Source: Amarolinea sp964580725
GTDB lineage: Bacteria > Chloroflexota > Anaerolineae > SSC4 > Amarolineaceae
Assembly: GCA_964580725.1 (NCBI GenBank)
Contig: CAZOLV010000002.1
Span: 81,664 to 145,663, forward strand
DNA length: 64,000 nt
Reading direction: 5' to 3'
Part shown: piece by piece, positions 1-8,544 of the stretch
Layout of the letters: each line of letters begins with the position of its first letter
Numbering within the stretch: position 1 is the first letter of the stretch
Translations under genes and position numbers: made by a program
Notes under the pieces: model-generated
What the model saw: only the letters and a program-made list of their open reading frames with translations
Databases searched by the model: none
What the model was told of the DNA's origin: nothing

Positions 1-750
1 GACGGTCAGGATGGCGCTGCGATCGGCGGTGTGCGCTGCGATGTCGAGCACGGAGCCGCGGGGGACGCCGCTGCCAACGCTGAACTGTAACACCAGCGTC
101 TGCGCCTCATTGGGCTGGACGTTGGTCAGCCGCCAGAGGCGGCGACCAGCGTCGAATGCGCCGGCGCTGGCCTGACCGCCGTTCAACGTGAAGGCCGGCG
201 GCGCGCTCAGCGTCACCTCGCCCAGTTCGAGCTGTACGGTGCCGATGTTGACCGCCTGCAGGCTGACGGTGAAGACCTGGCCGGGGATCAGCATCTGTGG
301 GCCGCTGATGGCGACGCCGAGACCGGCGGTGGCCGGCGGCGCGGTAGGAGTGGGCGTAACGCCGGGAACCAGCGTCGAGGTGGGCGTGGCGGTGTCTGGC
401 AGCGCCGTGGCGGTGACCGGGGGCGCGATCGGCGTGTCGGTGGCGCCCGGTTCTGGCGTGTCGGTGGGATCGGGACGCGGGGTGGAGGTGGGCTGCACCG
501 GCGTGGGGGTGACGGTTGGCGGCTCGGCGGTAGGGGCATTGGTCGGCGTCACCGTGGGCGGAGCCAGTGTGGCCGTGGCCGTTGGCGGCTCTGGGGTGGG
601 TGTGCGGGTGGGCACGGTCTGATACCACGCCTCGCGCGTGTCGCCGGTGCGAGCTTTGGCCCGTGCGGGCAAGAAAACCAGGCCGGCCAGAATCGTCGCC
701 GCAGCGATGATCGCAACAAGCGTGGAAAGATGCCTGTTCAACCAGCGCAT
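1..750 (-). CDS. Thr/Pro-rich exported surface protein, 3' end outside the window
   Basis: This frame starts at the ATG at 748-750 and is still open at base 1, so only the first 250 codons are visible. Residues 1-30 form a basic start plus a hydrophobic stretch (MRWLNRHLSTLVAIIAAATI) consistent with a signal peptide or anchor. A linker of about 100 residues made of Pro-Thr, Pro-Thr-Ala and similar repeats follows, then a beta-rich region (around residues 150-250) resembling the CARDB/DUF11 type of Ig-like surface domain. It is the last visible gene of the minus-strand glycan operon, after a 252-bp gap filled with an acidic-codon repeat. The frame stays open upstream of the ATG through that repeat, but no ATG, GTG or TTG lies there. 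Likely cell-wall exposed; exact function unknown. Confidence 0.7.
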   Translation of the reverse strand, partial: MRWLNRHLSTLVAIIAAATILAGLVFLPARAKARTGDTREAWYQTVPTRTPTPEPPTATATLAPPTVTPTNAPTAEPPTVTPTPVQPTSTPRPDPTDTPEPGATDTPIAPPVTATALPDTATPTSTLVPGVTPTPTAPPATAGLGVAISGPQMLIPGQVFTVSLQAVNIGTVQLELGEVTLSAPPAFTLNGGQASAGAFDAGRRLWRLTNVQPNEAQTLVLQFSVGSGVPRGSVLDIAAHTADRSAILTV

Positions 751-761
751 GATGTCACCTC

Positions 762-904
762 CATCGTCATCGTCATGATCGTCATCGTCATGATCGTCAT
801 CGCCATGATCGTCTTCGCCATGATCGTCTTCGCCATGATCGTCTTCGCCATGATCGTCATGATCGTCATTATCTTCGTCATCATCATGATCGTCGTCGTC
901 ATCG
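762..904 (-). repeat. Asp/His/Gly/Glu-codon tandem repeat upstream of the Thr/Pro-rich gene
   Basis: The minus strand is a degenerate repeat of gacgatcat and gacgatcatggcgaa. Four nearly perfect 15-bp units lie at 801-815, 816-830, 831-845 and 846-860. Read in the frame of the downstream gene it encodes DDHGE repeats flanked by Asp/His runs, open from just after a TGA to the ATG at 750. Other frames give runs of Met/Thr/Ile. No start codon for the acidic frame is visible, so this is either an intergenic microsatellite or the remnant of an acidic metal-binding tail. Confidence 0.85.
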
Positions 905-1002
905 AGAAATCACCCGCAGAGGATCCAGAAGCTGCCAGACACAACTGGGCAAGCGTCCAGCGGGAATCTCCCGTCGTTTCATCGTCTCGCGGTGATTCTG
1001 TC

Positions 1003-2670
1003 TCAATACGATCCTTCGCCGCGCAAGACGGCGGGCAAGGTTCTGAGCAGAATGGTCAGGTCGCGTGCGAGGGAGTAGTGCTCGATGTAGTCCACTTCGA
1101 GCGCAACGCGCTGCGCCAGCGTCAGATCGCCGCGACCGTTGATCTGCATCGGGCCGGTCATGCCCGGCTTGACCGCCAGGCGCCGGCGCTGCCAGTCATT
1201 GTAACGGGCGACCAGGGCCGCCTCTTCGGGGCGAGGTCCCACCAGGCTCATCTCGCCACGCAAGACATTGACGAACTGCGGCAGCTCGTCCAGGCTGAAG
1301 CGGCGTAGCCAGCGCCCCACCCGCGTCACGCGCGGATCGTTGCGCACTTTGTAGGCCGGTTCCTGCAGGGCGTCCAGGTCAACCACCTCATGGCGGCGCG
1401 CCTCGGCATTATGCACCATCGAGCGGAATTTGACCAATCGGAAGGGCCGCCCGTTGGCGCCCACCCGCGTTTGTGTGAAGAAGATGGGGCCGGGGCTGTC
1501 GAGCTTGATGGCGACAGCGATGAAGAGCATCGGGATGAGGCTGACCGCCAGCCCCAGGCTGGCGCCGATCAGGTCGAGCAGGCGCTTGGCGGCGCGCTGG
1601 CGGGCGTTGAGCAGCGGACGCCGTGCGCCGGACGCGTCGCCGCGAAAATGAATCTGCCCGGCGGCAAAGCCAGCCGTCAGGGTCAGCGCACGCACAGCCA
1701 GCATGAAAGGCGCCAGCAGACCAACGGGCAAGTCCTTGCGCAATGCTTTCCAGGTGAAGGGCAGGGCCGTCAGCAGGAAGGCCAGCGCCGTCGCGCCGGC
1801 GCCCCAGCGGGCCGGCGTCCAGAAGAGCGCCGCCGGCAGCAGTGCCGCCGTCAGGCTGGCCAGGCCCATCTGCACCTTGAGCACCTGCGGTGTATGCGAG
1901 TCCTTGAACAGGCGCTCCGGCAGCCAGCGCGTCAGCAGTGCCTTGTAGTAACCGATGAAGAACTTGCGGCGGATGTACTCGCGCAGGTTGTGGTCGTGCT
2001 GGTGATAGACCTGCGCCGCCGATGCAAAGACGAGACGGTAGCCCTTCTGCGCCAGGCGGAAGGAAAACTCCTGGTCTTCGACCGAGGCGGTGGCGAAGAT
2101 CGTGTCGAAGCCGCCGTTTTCCAGGAAGAGCGCACGGCGGTAAGCGGCCGAATAGGTGTCAATGAAGTCAATCGAGGCGCGCTGGCGCATGCGGTCGTAG
2201 CGGTCTTCGTATTCGACCTGGACGAAACGCGGGGTCAGTTCGCGCTGGCGGGTGAGGTATGCGCCCTTGACGCCCACCACGTCGGGATCGTTGAAGGGAC
2301 GGATCATGGCGGCAAGCCAGCCGGGGGCCGGTTCGCAGTCGCTATCGGTAAACAGGACGATCTCGCCGGAGGCTGCGGCCACGCCGTGATTGCGGGCGGC
2401 GGCCGGCCCCTGGTTGGCCTGCACGATGACCTGTGCGCCCAGGCTGCGCGCCAGTTCGGCGGTGCCATCGTGCGAGCCGTCGTCCACGACGATCACCTCG
2501 ACCGGCGGCTCGAATTGCCGCGCCTGTGCTATGAGGGCCTGCAGACCGGCGCCCAGCGTGCGCTCGGCATCGAAGGCCGGAATGACGACAGACAGCGGGA
2601 TGGCCGCCGGCTGCGGCGGCGTCGCTGGCGCGAGATGCAATGGTGAAGGTGTCTGTGCGATGGGCGTCAT
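1003..2670 (-). CDS. GT2 glycosyltransferase fused to a polyprenyl-phosphate sugar phosphotransferase
   Basis: A 555-residue two-domain protein. Residues about 27-250 are a family 2 glycosyltransferase: nucleotide-binding VVDDGSHDGT (61-70), a DxD-type FTDSDCEP (107-114) and the acceptor-side VEDQEF (197-202). Residues about 265-340 contain hydrophobic helices. Residues about 358-555 are a bacterial sugar transferase (WbaP/ExoY type): a membrane helix, then KLDSPGPIFFTQ, KFRSM, DELPQ and LVGPRPE. The C-terminal domain should load the first sugar-1-phosphate onto undecaprenyl phosphate, and the GT2 domain could add the next sugar. The start overlaps the stop of the upstream gene by 4 bp, so translation is coupled. 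The fusion of initiating and elongating enzymes in one chain is uncommon but each half is clear. Confidence 0.93.
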   Translation of the reverse strand: MTPIAQTPSPLHLAPATPPQPAAIPLSVVIPAFDAERTLGAGLQALIAQARQFEPPVEVIVVDDGSHDGTAELARSLGAQVIVQANQGPAAARNHGVAAASGEIVLFTDSDCEPAPGWLAAMIRPFNDPDVVGVKGAYLTRQRELTPRFVQVEYEDRYDRMRQRASIDFIDTYSAAYRRALFLENGGFDTIFATASVEDQEFSFRLAQKGYRLVFASAAQVYHQHDHNLREYIRRKFFIGYYKALLTRWLPERLFKDSHTPQVLKVQMGLASLTAALLPAALFWTPARWGAGATALAFLLTALPFTWKALRKDLPVGLLAPFMLAVRALTLTAGFAAGQIHFRGDASGARRPLLNARQRAAKRLLDLIGASLGLAVSLIPMLFIAVAIKLDSPGPIFFTQTRVGANGRPFRLVKFRSMVHNAEARRHEVVDLDALQEPAYKVRNDPRVTRVGRWLRRFSLDELPQFVNVLRGEMSLVGPRPEEAALVARYNDWQRRRLAVKPGMTGPMQINGRGDLTLAQRVALEVDYIEHYSLARDLTILLRTLPAVLRGEGSY

Positions 2671-3791
2671 GCCTTACTCCCCCGACGCCCGCGCAGATGC
2701 CAGGGCAGCGCCAGGCCTCCAACAATCATCAGGGTCAGCGGAGCGACGGCATAGAGCAAGATGCCCACAGCAAAGCCGGCTTCGGGTTCGAATCCAAACC
2801 AGGCCAGCGTCAACTGGCAGAGGTATTGAAAGACGCCGATCTTACCGGGCGAGCTGGGTACGGCAATGCCGGCCTGCAGCACGGCCAGCAGGGCAAAAGA
2901 GACGATCCAGTCGCCGGGGAGGTGCAGCGCCAGCAGCGTCAGGTAGTTGGTCGCGCCGGCCAGCAGCCAGACCAGGAGCGACCAGAGCGAAATTTTCAAC
3001 ACGATGGTCGGGTAGCGCAGGGCGTTCAAGCCGCGCAGGGCGGCGTCGAGCAGACCAAGCCAGCGCAGGCCGCGTTCGTTGGGCAACCGCTGCAGCAGGG
3101 CGCGCGCCAGGGCCAGCCAGCGTTGGCGCCAGCGCAGGGCAATGATCGCGCCAGCCAGTAGGATCAGGGTGACGAGGAGTAGGGAGCCGCGGCGGGCGGT
3201 CAACGGATTTGCGCCAGCGGTTGCAACCAGAGCCGGCGTCAAGGCCAGGATGCAGAGCGCCAGCATGGCCAGATCGCTGATTTTTTCGACGGCGATGGTG
3301 GCCAGAGTTTGGGTTTTGCTTTCGCCAAACCGCTCGCCGACGAGAAAGGCGCGCACCAGTTCGCCGCCGCGCAGCGGGATGGCGAGTGTGACGGCCTGGC
3401 CGCTCAGCAGGATGCCGAAGAGAGAGAGTGTGGGCAGATGACGATGCTGTGGAAAGAAGAGCAGGCGCCAGCGCGCCGCTTTGGCCAGGTTGGTGACCAG
3501 GATCGAGAGCAGGGCCAGCGCCGTCCAGCCGGGCTGCGCCTGGCGCAAGCTGTTCAGCACAGCTTGCCCGTCCAGGTCACGTAGGGCCAGCCAGAGGCAG
3601 ATCAGGCTGATGGCCAGCCCAGGCGCCATACGCACCCAGGCCGGGACAGCGTGCGCCGTTGGGGCCGGGGCGGCAGTCGTATCTTGATTCTCTGCAACGA
3701 GGAGAGCGGCTTCGTCGCTCCCCATGCCCGTGCCGGCGGCGGCCCCCGTGCCCGTCGGGGGGCGCCGGCGGCGATGGCTGACGCTGGTCAA
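2667..3791 (-). CDS. LPG-synthase-type integral membrane protein (UPF0104 family)
   Basis: 374 residues with a basic, Pro-rich N-terminus of about 60 residues, then roughly eight hydrophobic segments. The pattern matches the lysylphosphatidylglycerol synthase transmembrane region family: a segment starting ISLICLWLALRDLD, the GGELVRAFLVGERFG motif with ATIAVEKISDL, and a C-terminal SSPGKIGVFQYLCQL helix. Members lacking the cytoplasmic aminoacyl-transferase domain, as here, are often found beside glycan genes and are thought to act in lipid or lipid-sugar transfer. It overlaps both neighbours by 4 bp, which ties it to the BY-kinase upstream and the fused glycosyltransferase downstream. An internal Met at about residue 23 is an alternative start. 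Confidence 0.85.
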   Translation of the reverse strand: MTSVSHRRRRPPTGTGAAAGTGMGSDEAALLVAENQDTTAAPAPTAHAVPAWVRMAPGLAISLICLWLALRDLDGQAVLNSLRQAQPGWTALALLSILVTNLAKAARWRLLFFPQHRHLPTLSLFGILLSGQAVTLAIPLRGGELVRAFLVGERFGESKTQTLATIAVEKISDLAMLALCILALTPALVATAGANPLTARRGSLLLVTLILLAGAIIALRWRQRWLALARALLQRLPNERGLRWLGLLDAALRGLNALRYPTIVLKISLWSLLVWLLAGATNYLTLLALHLPGDWIVSFALLAVLQAGIAVPSSPGKIGVFQYLCQLTLAWFGFEPEAGFAVGILLYAVAPLTLMIVGGLALPWHLRGRRGSKA

Positions 3792-5527
3792 TCGGAACGA
3801 CCGGATGGGAAGATTGCGCCGAGCCGGCGGGCGGCGGAGCGCAGGGAGCCGGCGCCGTTGCGGCGCTCCTGACCTGGCGGCGCGGCGGCGCCATCCGAAC
3901 TGCCGTCCGATGGTCCGCGGCCGTTGGTGCTGCGCTGCTTTTTGTCGCCGTCGCCTTCACGATCGCTGTAGTAGTGATGATAGTAGTAGTAGCCATCGGT
4001 GGTGGCAGGGCTGAGGCGGTTGAGCGCCACGCCGAGGATATGGGCGTTCACTTTGCGCAGCTCTTCGGAAGCGCGGCGCGCCAACGGTTCGCGCGTCTCG
4101 CCCGAATCAATCACCAGCAAGACACCGTCGAGCTGACGGGCGAGCACGGCGGCGTCGGTCACGGCCAGTGCTGGCGGGCTGTCAAAGATCACCACGTCGG
4201 CCACGTTACACAGCGTTTCGATCAGATCGCGCATACGCTGCGAGCCGAGCAGTTCGGAGGGATTGGGCGGCAAAGGCCCACTGACCAGGACAGACAGGTT
4301 CTTGATCTGGGTCGGCTGAATCATCTGCGGCAGCGACGAGGCGTCGGGCGCCGTCAGGAGCGCGCTGGTCAAACCCACGTTGTTGGGCACGTCGAATACC
4401 TTGTGGATGACGGGCCGGCGCAGGTCGGTGTCAACCAGCACGACCTTTTGACCTGTCTGGGCAATGACGATGGCCAGGTTGGCCGCGGTGGTGCTTTTGC
4501 CTTCGCTCGGATTGGCGCTGGTGACCAGCAGCGTGTGCAGCGGCTTGTCGAGGCTGGAAAATTGGAGGTTGGTGCGCAGGATGCGATACGCCTCGGAAAT
4601 GGGAGACTTGGGATTGAGGAAGGTCACGAGCTGGCGTTCGCCGTTGGCGTCGTTGTTGTCCTGCCGGGTGCGCGGGATCGCGCCAAGCGTCGTCAGTTGT
4701 AGTGTGGCGCCCACTTCGTCCGGGGTCTTGAGAGTATCGTCGAGGTATTCGATCACCAGGACGCCGCCAACCGAAAGCACCATGCCGACTAGCAGGCCGA
4801 GGATAGTGTTCAACAACACGCGCGGCCGGATCGGCTTCTTGGGCACCTCGGCCGGTTCGACGACCGAAATGGTGTCGGTGGCGCGCGCCTCGTTCAGGCG
4901 CAGGTCCTCGAAGCTCTTGACCAGGTTGGCGTAGCTGTTGCGATACTGGAGCAGACTGTCACGGAAGCGTGATAGATCGGCCTCTTGAGCGCTGGTGCGA
5001 GTCTGAATCGCTTCCAGTTCGGCGATCTTCATCTGCACCTGGGAGATGTTGGTGGACAGAGAGCGGATCTCTTTGTCCAGGCTTTCGCGCAACCCCTTGA
5101 ACTTCTGCAGTTGGCGCTCGGAGTGCTGTTCGATGAAGATTTCGGGGATGGTGTTGGCGATTTGTGTAGCCAGTTCACGATCTGGGTCTTCGACATCCAC
5201 ACGAATCAACTGGGTGTCCTGGATCGGCTCGACGGAAATATCCGACTTCAGCTCGACCAACCCCAGGCGCGCCGTGACGGCATCCAGAACGGGACGCGTC
5301 AGCATCAACTGGGCAAACGTTTGCGCCTGGCGTTCGCTGGCGATGATCGTTCCATAGATACTCTCATTGACGCTGGTCGCCTGGTCTACGAAAATCGAAG
5401 CGGTCGCCTGGTAGATCGGGGTACTGTTGCGGCTGATGACGTAGGTGACGACACCGATCAACACGGTGCCCAAGAGCACGAACCAGAGCCAGCGACGTAG
5501 CATGGCCCCATACTGACGTAATTCCAT
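3788..5527 (-). CDS. Wzz-type polysaccharide co-polymerase fused to a BY-kinase
   Basis: 579 residues. The N-terminal Wzz domain has a first membrane helix (about 13-33), a coiled-coil periplasmic part (about 130-215) and a second helix (about 240-260) after the Pro-rich PKKPIRPR. The cytoplasmic P-loop tyrosine kinase follows: Walker A in NPSEGKSTTAAN, Walker A' in VLVDTDLRRP, Walker B in VVIFDSPP. The tail holds the Tyr/His cluster YYYYHHYY, the expected autophosphorylation site, before a disordered basic C-terminus. Such proteins set chain length and control export of capsule or exopolysaccharide. It is 39 bp downstream of the sortase gene and overlaps the next gene by 4 bp. Having both halves in one polypeptide is the proteobacterial Wzc-like arrangement. 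Confidence 0.94.
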   Translation of the reverse strand: MELRQYGAMLRRWLWFVLLGTVLIGVVTYVISRNSTPIYQATASIFVDQATSVNESIYGTIIASERQAQTFAQLMLTRPVLDAVTARLGLVELKSDISVEPIQDTQLIRVDVEDPDRELATQIANTIPEIFIEQHSERQLQKFKGLRESLDKEIRSLSTNISQVQMKIAELEAIQTRTSAQEADLSRFRDSLLQYRNSYANLVKSFEDLRLNEARATDTISVVEPAEVPKKPIRPRVLLNTILGLLVGMVLSVGGVLVIEYLDDTLKTPDEVGATLQLTTLGAIPRTRQDNNDANGERQLVTFLNPKSPISEAYRILRTNLQFSSLDKPLHTLLVTSANPSEGKSTTAANLAIVIAQTGQKVVLVDTDLRRPVIHKVFDVPNNVGLTSALLTAPDASSLPQMIQPTQIKNLSVLVSGPLPPNPSELLGSQRMRDLIETLCNVADVVIFDSPPALAVTDAAVLARQLDGVLLVIDSGETREPLARRASEELRKVNAHILGVALNRLSPATTDGYYYYHHYYSDREGDGDKKQRSTNGRGPSDGSSDGAAAPPGQERRNGAGSLRSAARRLGAIFPSGRSD

Positions 5528-5566
5528 GAAAGAACCTCGAAAGAATCTCTTGAGATTTCAGAGCGA

Positions 5567-6280
5567 TCAAAACACCTGCGCCAGCCTGGCGATCACGATG
5601 ACGCGGTGCGTGTTGCCAAACGACGGCCAACAGGTAATCAAAGTCAATGTCGCGTCTGGCGTTTGTTCCAGATATTTGGCGTTGGCCAGGCGCTGCTCCA
5701 ACGGAGCGCCCGTCTCTGGCGCCAGTTCGATTCGCTGCACCCGATAGATCAGCCGCCGCCCCTGGTCGGTTTCCAGTTCGATGTCGCTGCCGACGGTCAG
5801 CCGCGGTGTGGGCCGGTCAATGTCCAGGCTGAGCGCCTCGAACACCTTGCCGGCGCTGTTGTTGTGACCCGAAATGACGGCATTGCCAACCATGCCTGGC
5901 GCTGCGCTGTTGATATGATGGCCGGCGGCGTTTTCGGCGATCTCCCAAACTGTCGTGCGCTCGCCGTTGGCGCTGGTTTCGATGCGCCAACCGACCTCGA
6001 TCACCGGGGCGTCGAGCTGCAGGGCCGGAATGCGCAGCCGTGTGGCCACTGAAGGCGCCGCCAGGGGCGTGGGGCCGATCTCCGGCGTGATCGGCGCCGT
6101 GGGGGTTGCGATTGCCTGCGTGGGGCGGGCCGTGAGCGTTGGAAGGGCAGCCGTCACGGTCGGCGTTGCGGCGGCGGCGGTGGGAGCGGCCGTCGGCGTG
6201 GAGGTTGGCTGGCCGCAGGCTGCCAGCATCAAGACGAGAATCACCAGGCCCTGGATGCCCGGCAGATGTTTGGCGTTCAT
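5567..6280 (-). CDS. Lipoprotein-anchored sortase
   Basis: 237 residues. The N-terminus has a hydrophobic segment ending in the lipobox LAAC at about 19-22, so it is probably lipid-anchored; a Thr/Pro/Ala linker of about 50 residues follows. The sortase fold is shown by the catalytic His in VISGHNN and the catalytic Cys in TLITCWP, followed by the Arg in HRVIVIARL. Sortases cleave and transpeptidate surface proteins; this one is in a glycan operon without an obvious LPXTG substrate in view, although the Thr/Pro-rich protein at 1-750 is cut before its C-terminus. It lies 3 bp from the upstream gene. The lipid anchor replaces the usual N-terminal helix. Confidence 0.9.
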   Translation of the reverse strand: MNAKHLPGIQGLVILVLMLAACGQPTSTPTAAPTAAAATPTVTAALPTLTARPTQAIATPTAPITPEIGPTPLAAPSVATRLRIPALQLDAPVIEVGWRIETSANGERTTVWEIAENAAGHHINSAAPGMVGNAVISGHNNSAGKVFEALSLDIDRPTPRLTVGSDIELETDQGRRLIYRVQRIELAPETGAPLEQRLANAKYLEQTPDATLTLITCWPSFGNTHRVIVIARLAQVF

Positions 6281-6283
6281 GAA

Positions 6284-7573
6284 TCAGATCTTCGGATCCT
6301 TTGCTTGCAGATCATCGAACAATGCCCCCGGCATGAGGGCGATCAGCAGACCGAACAGCAGCCAGAGGGTGAAAATGGGTCTGGCTCCTGGCGCAACGGC
6401 ATCGGTCAGGCTGAAAAGATGAAAGGCGAGCAGGCTGGCCAGCAGGCCGCCGCTGATCGTGCGACCGGTCATCGTCGTTGCCCGCCGGTAAAGCTGCCAC
6501 CCGCCTGCGGCGCATAGCAGGAGCAGGGCGCTGTAGGCGATCAGCCCTGGGATGCCCATGTCAAGCGCCGTTTGCAGGAAGATGTTGTGCGCATGTCCCA
6601 CATCGGCCAGCACCGGGTCAACCGTGAAGAAGGGCGCATAGGCGATGGCCAGGTAGCGAAAGGCGCCAAGACCGACGCCGGTGAGGGGAAAATCGGCGAT
6701 GGCGGTCAGCGCACGCTGCCAGATGTCGAGCCGCCCGATCAGGTTGGCTGGATCGGCGCCAGGCAGCGCCAACAGCCAGGCGCCGCTGCTGCGCAGATAC
6801 CAGACGAGACCGGCCAGGAAGAGCGGGGCCAGCACGAGCAAGCGTCGTTGCCACACGACTGCGGCGACGGCGGCGGTCAGGGCCAATCCCAGAATGGCGC
6901 TGCGCGACTGGGTGAGCAGCAGGACAATGGCTTGCATGACGGCGATGAGAGTGAGCAGAAGCCGCTGCCAGGTGCGCGCCGGCGCCGGCCAGGCTGTCTC
7001 ATGACAGCGCCAGGCGCCCCAACAGAGGGCGACGGTCAGCGGCAGGAAGAGCACGACCATGCCGGCGATCTCGTTGGGATGGAAATCGCCCCCTTGCAGG
7101 CGCAAGCGCAGGCTCTCCGGCAGGCGCGGCAGGAAGCGGTAGAGGCCGCCCAGGTTGAAGATCTTGGACTCGAACCAGTCGGCGCCCAACGCACCTATCA
7201 GCGTGAAACCGAAGCCGAGCAGCAGCAGAATGACCAGCCAGCCCCAGAACTGGCGCGGGTTGCTGCTGGAGTTGACGACGGCGTAGAAGCTGGCCAGACC
7301 GAGCAGGATGCCGAGCAGTTTGGGCCAGGCGACGGCCAGGTCAGGCGAGGTGTAGGCGCCGACGAGCGCCATGATGGCGAGTAGGGCCAACGGCCAGTCG
7401 AGCGCGGTGCGCCGGGTCAGGCGGCCACTGCGCCGCCAACGCACAAGCCAGGGCGCCGCCAGCAGGGCCAGGGCCAACGGCGTGATCGAATTTGGAAAGA
7501 GCAAGAACGGAGCGGCGACGAACAGGGCGCTGCTTTCGAGATGCAGGAAGCTGCTGATCCTCTGTTTTGACAT
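6284..7573 (-). CDS. O-antigen ligase/polymerase-type membrane protein
   Basis: 429 residues, almost entirely hydrophobic with about 12 predicted helices. The family hallmark is the extracytoplasmic region near residues 290-340 with ADVGHAHNIFLQTALDMG, containing the conserved His of O-antigen ligases and Wzy polymerases. A shorter motif, LTQSRSAILGLAL, lies in the middle. It should polymerise or ligate undecaprenyl-linked glycan on the outer face of the membrane. It is the first gene of the minus-strand glycan operon, with a promoter about 60 bp upstream and 3 bp to the sortase gene. Whether it is a ligase or a polymerase cannot be told from sequence. Confidence 0.88.
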   Translation of the reverse strand: MSKQRISSFLHLESSALFVAAPFLLFPNSITPLALALLAAPWLVRWRRSGRLTRRTALDWPLALLAIMALVGAYTSPDLAVAWPKLLGILLGLASFYAVVNSSSNPRQFWGWLVILLLLGFGFTLIGALGADWFESKIFNLGGLYRFLPRLPESLRLRLQGGDFHPNEIAGMVVLFLPLTVALCWGAWRCHETAWPAPARTWQRLLLTLIAVMQAIVLLLTQSRSAILGLALTAAVAAVVWQRRLLVLAPLFLAGLVWYLRSSGAWLLALPGADPANLIGRLDIWQRALTAIADFPLTGVGLGAFRYLAIAYAPFFTVDPVLADVGHAHNIFLQTALDMGIPGLIAYSALLLLCAAGGWQLYRRATTMTGRTISGGLLASLLAFHLFSLTDAVAPGARPIFTLWLLFGLLIALMPGALFDDLQAKDPKI

Positions 7574-7630
7574 GCTGTGTGAAACATCGCAAGCTGTCGA
7601 AAAATAAAACGCCGCCCGCGCGACGAAATG

Positions 7631-7659
7631 ATTGTAGCCGATGATGACCCAAAAGGCAA
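7631..7659 (-). promoter_or_regulatory. Sigma70-like promoter of the glycan operon
   Basis: On the minus strand TTGCCT (7654-7659) and TACAAT (7631-7636) are separated by 17 bp. They lie 58 bp before the ATG at 7573. No other good promoter was seen before the following genes, which are spaced by 39 bp or less or overlap down to the fused glycosyltransferase. Confidence 0.6.
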
Positions 7660-7764
7660 ATGGCGTTGACGATCTCCGCTGCCGTCGGGTGGACTTCGGG
7701 ACGGCGCCGGGCCGGTTGCGCCCATCGGTCTGGGCGCCGGTTTGAGGAGCGAATGTCGCGTCCC

Positions 7765-8544
7765 CTACCAGGCGCGCTCCAAATTGACGTGCGTTTTGCG
7801 GAAGAAGCGGCGCGCCCGTTGCAGTTCGGCCGGGGCGGGTTGGCGCAGCGCCAGCAGGTTGCGCAGCCCCTCGACGCGCTGCTGCTCCAGGCTGAGCAGG
7901 CGTTCGATCAGGCGCAACTTGGCAGCCGCGTCAGGCGTGGAGAGCGCGGCGGCGGTCATGGCTTCCCACCGGCCGTCGAAATCGCGCAGACAGACCAGCG
8001 TCAGCCAGTAGTCGTTGTAGGTGTAGATGACCTCCTGCCCGCGGTTGATCGTTGCGGAGAAGGTTTCACCGCCGAGCGGCTCTGGCCGTTCGATGCGCGT
8101 GATCTGGCCCGGTGTGGCTGTCAGGCGGCGGTAGGCGGCGGCGAGTATGGCGCCCTGTGCGGCGCTTAGCCCGCCGGCGGCGGTCAGGTGAGCGAAGAAG
8201 TCGTGCACCGTGGCGGCCATGGCGATACGTTCGTCCATGCCAATGCGCCCAAGCACCTTGCGGTCGGTGAAATCGGTCACCAGTTCGCTGAGGTGATAGT
8301 CGCGCAACCCCTCCAGCCCGTTGATTTCCGGGCCGAGGTGATCGAGGTACCAGATGAGGAAGCGCACCGTTTCCCAGGCCGCTTCGATCGTCTCGCCGTC
8401 GGCGGCGCGCACTGCCAGTGCGGTCAGGTAACTCTCGACGAAGTCCTGCTTGACAGGGGGTTCCCAATCTACCTCATGTGCGAAAAAGTGCGCTGCCTGG
8501 CGCAAGATGTTTGCAAGTGTCTGTTTCTCGTCGGTCATCGCCAT
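7765..8544 (-). CDS. Hypothetical protein, mostly alpha-helical
   Basis: 259 residues from the ATG at 8544 (a second ATG at 8538 has GGGGAT upstream; the frame also extends to 8661, but the extra residues look non-coding). The protein is soluble, acidic in the first half and rich in helices. A central part reads YTYNDYWLTLVCLRDFDGRWEAM when the two short pieces YTYNDYWLTLV and CLRDFDGRW are joined. The C-terminus (LLSLEQQRVEGLRNLLALRQ) looks like a coiled coil followed by a basic segment. I do not recognise the family. It stands alone, separated by about 190 bp from the glycan operon and followed upstream by decayed sequence. Confidence 0.65.
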   Translation of the reverse strand: MAMTDEKQTLANILRQAAHFFAHEVDWEPPVKQDFVESYLTALAVRAADGETIEAAWETVRFLIWYLDHLGPEINGLEGLRDYHLSELVTDFTDRKVLGRIGMDERIAMAATVHDFFAHLTAAGGLSAAQGAILAAAYRRLTATPGQITRIERPEPLGGETFSATINRGQEVIYTYNDYWLTLVCLRDFDGRWEAMTAAALSTPDAAAKLRLIERLLSLEQQRVEGLRNLLALRQPAPAELQRARRFFRKTHVNLERAW

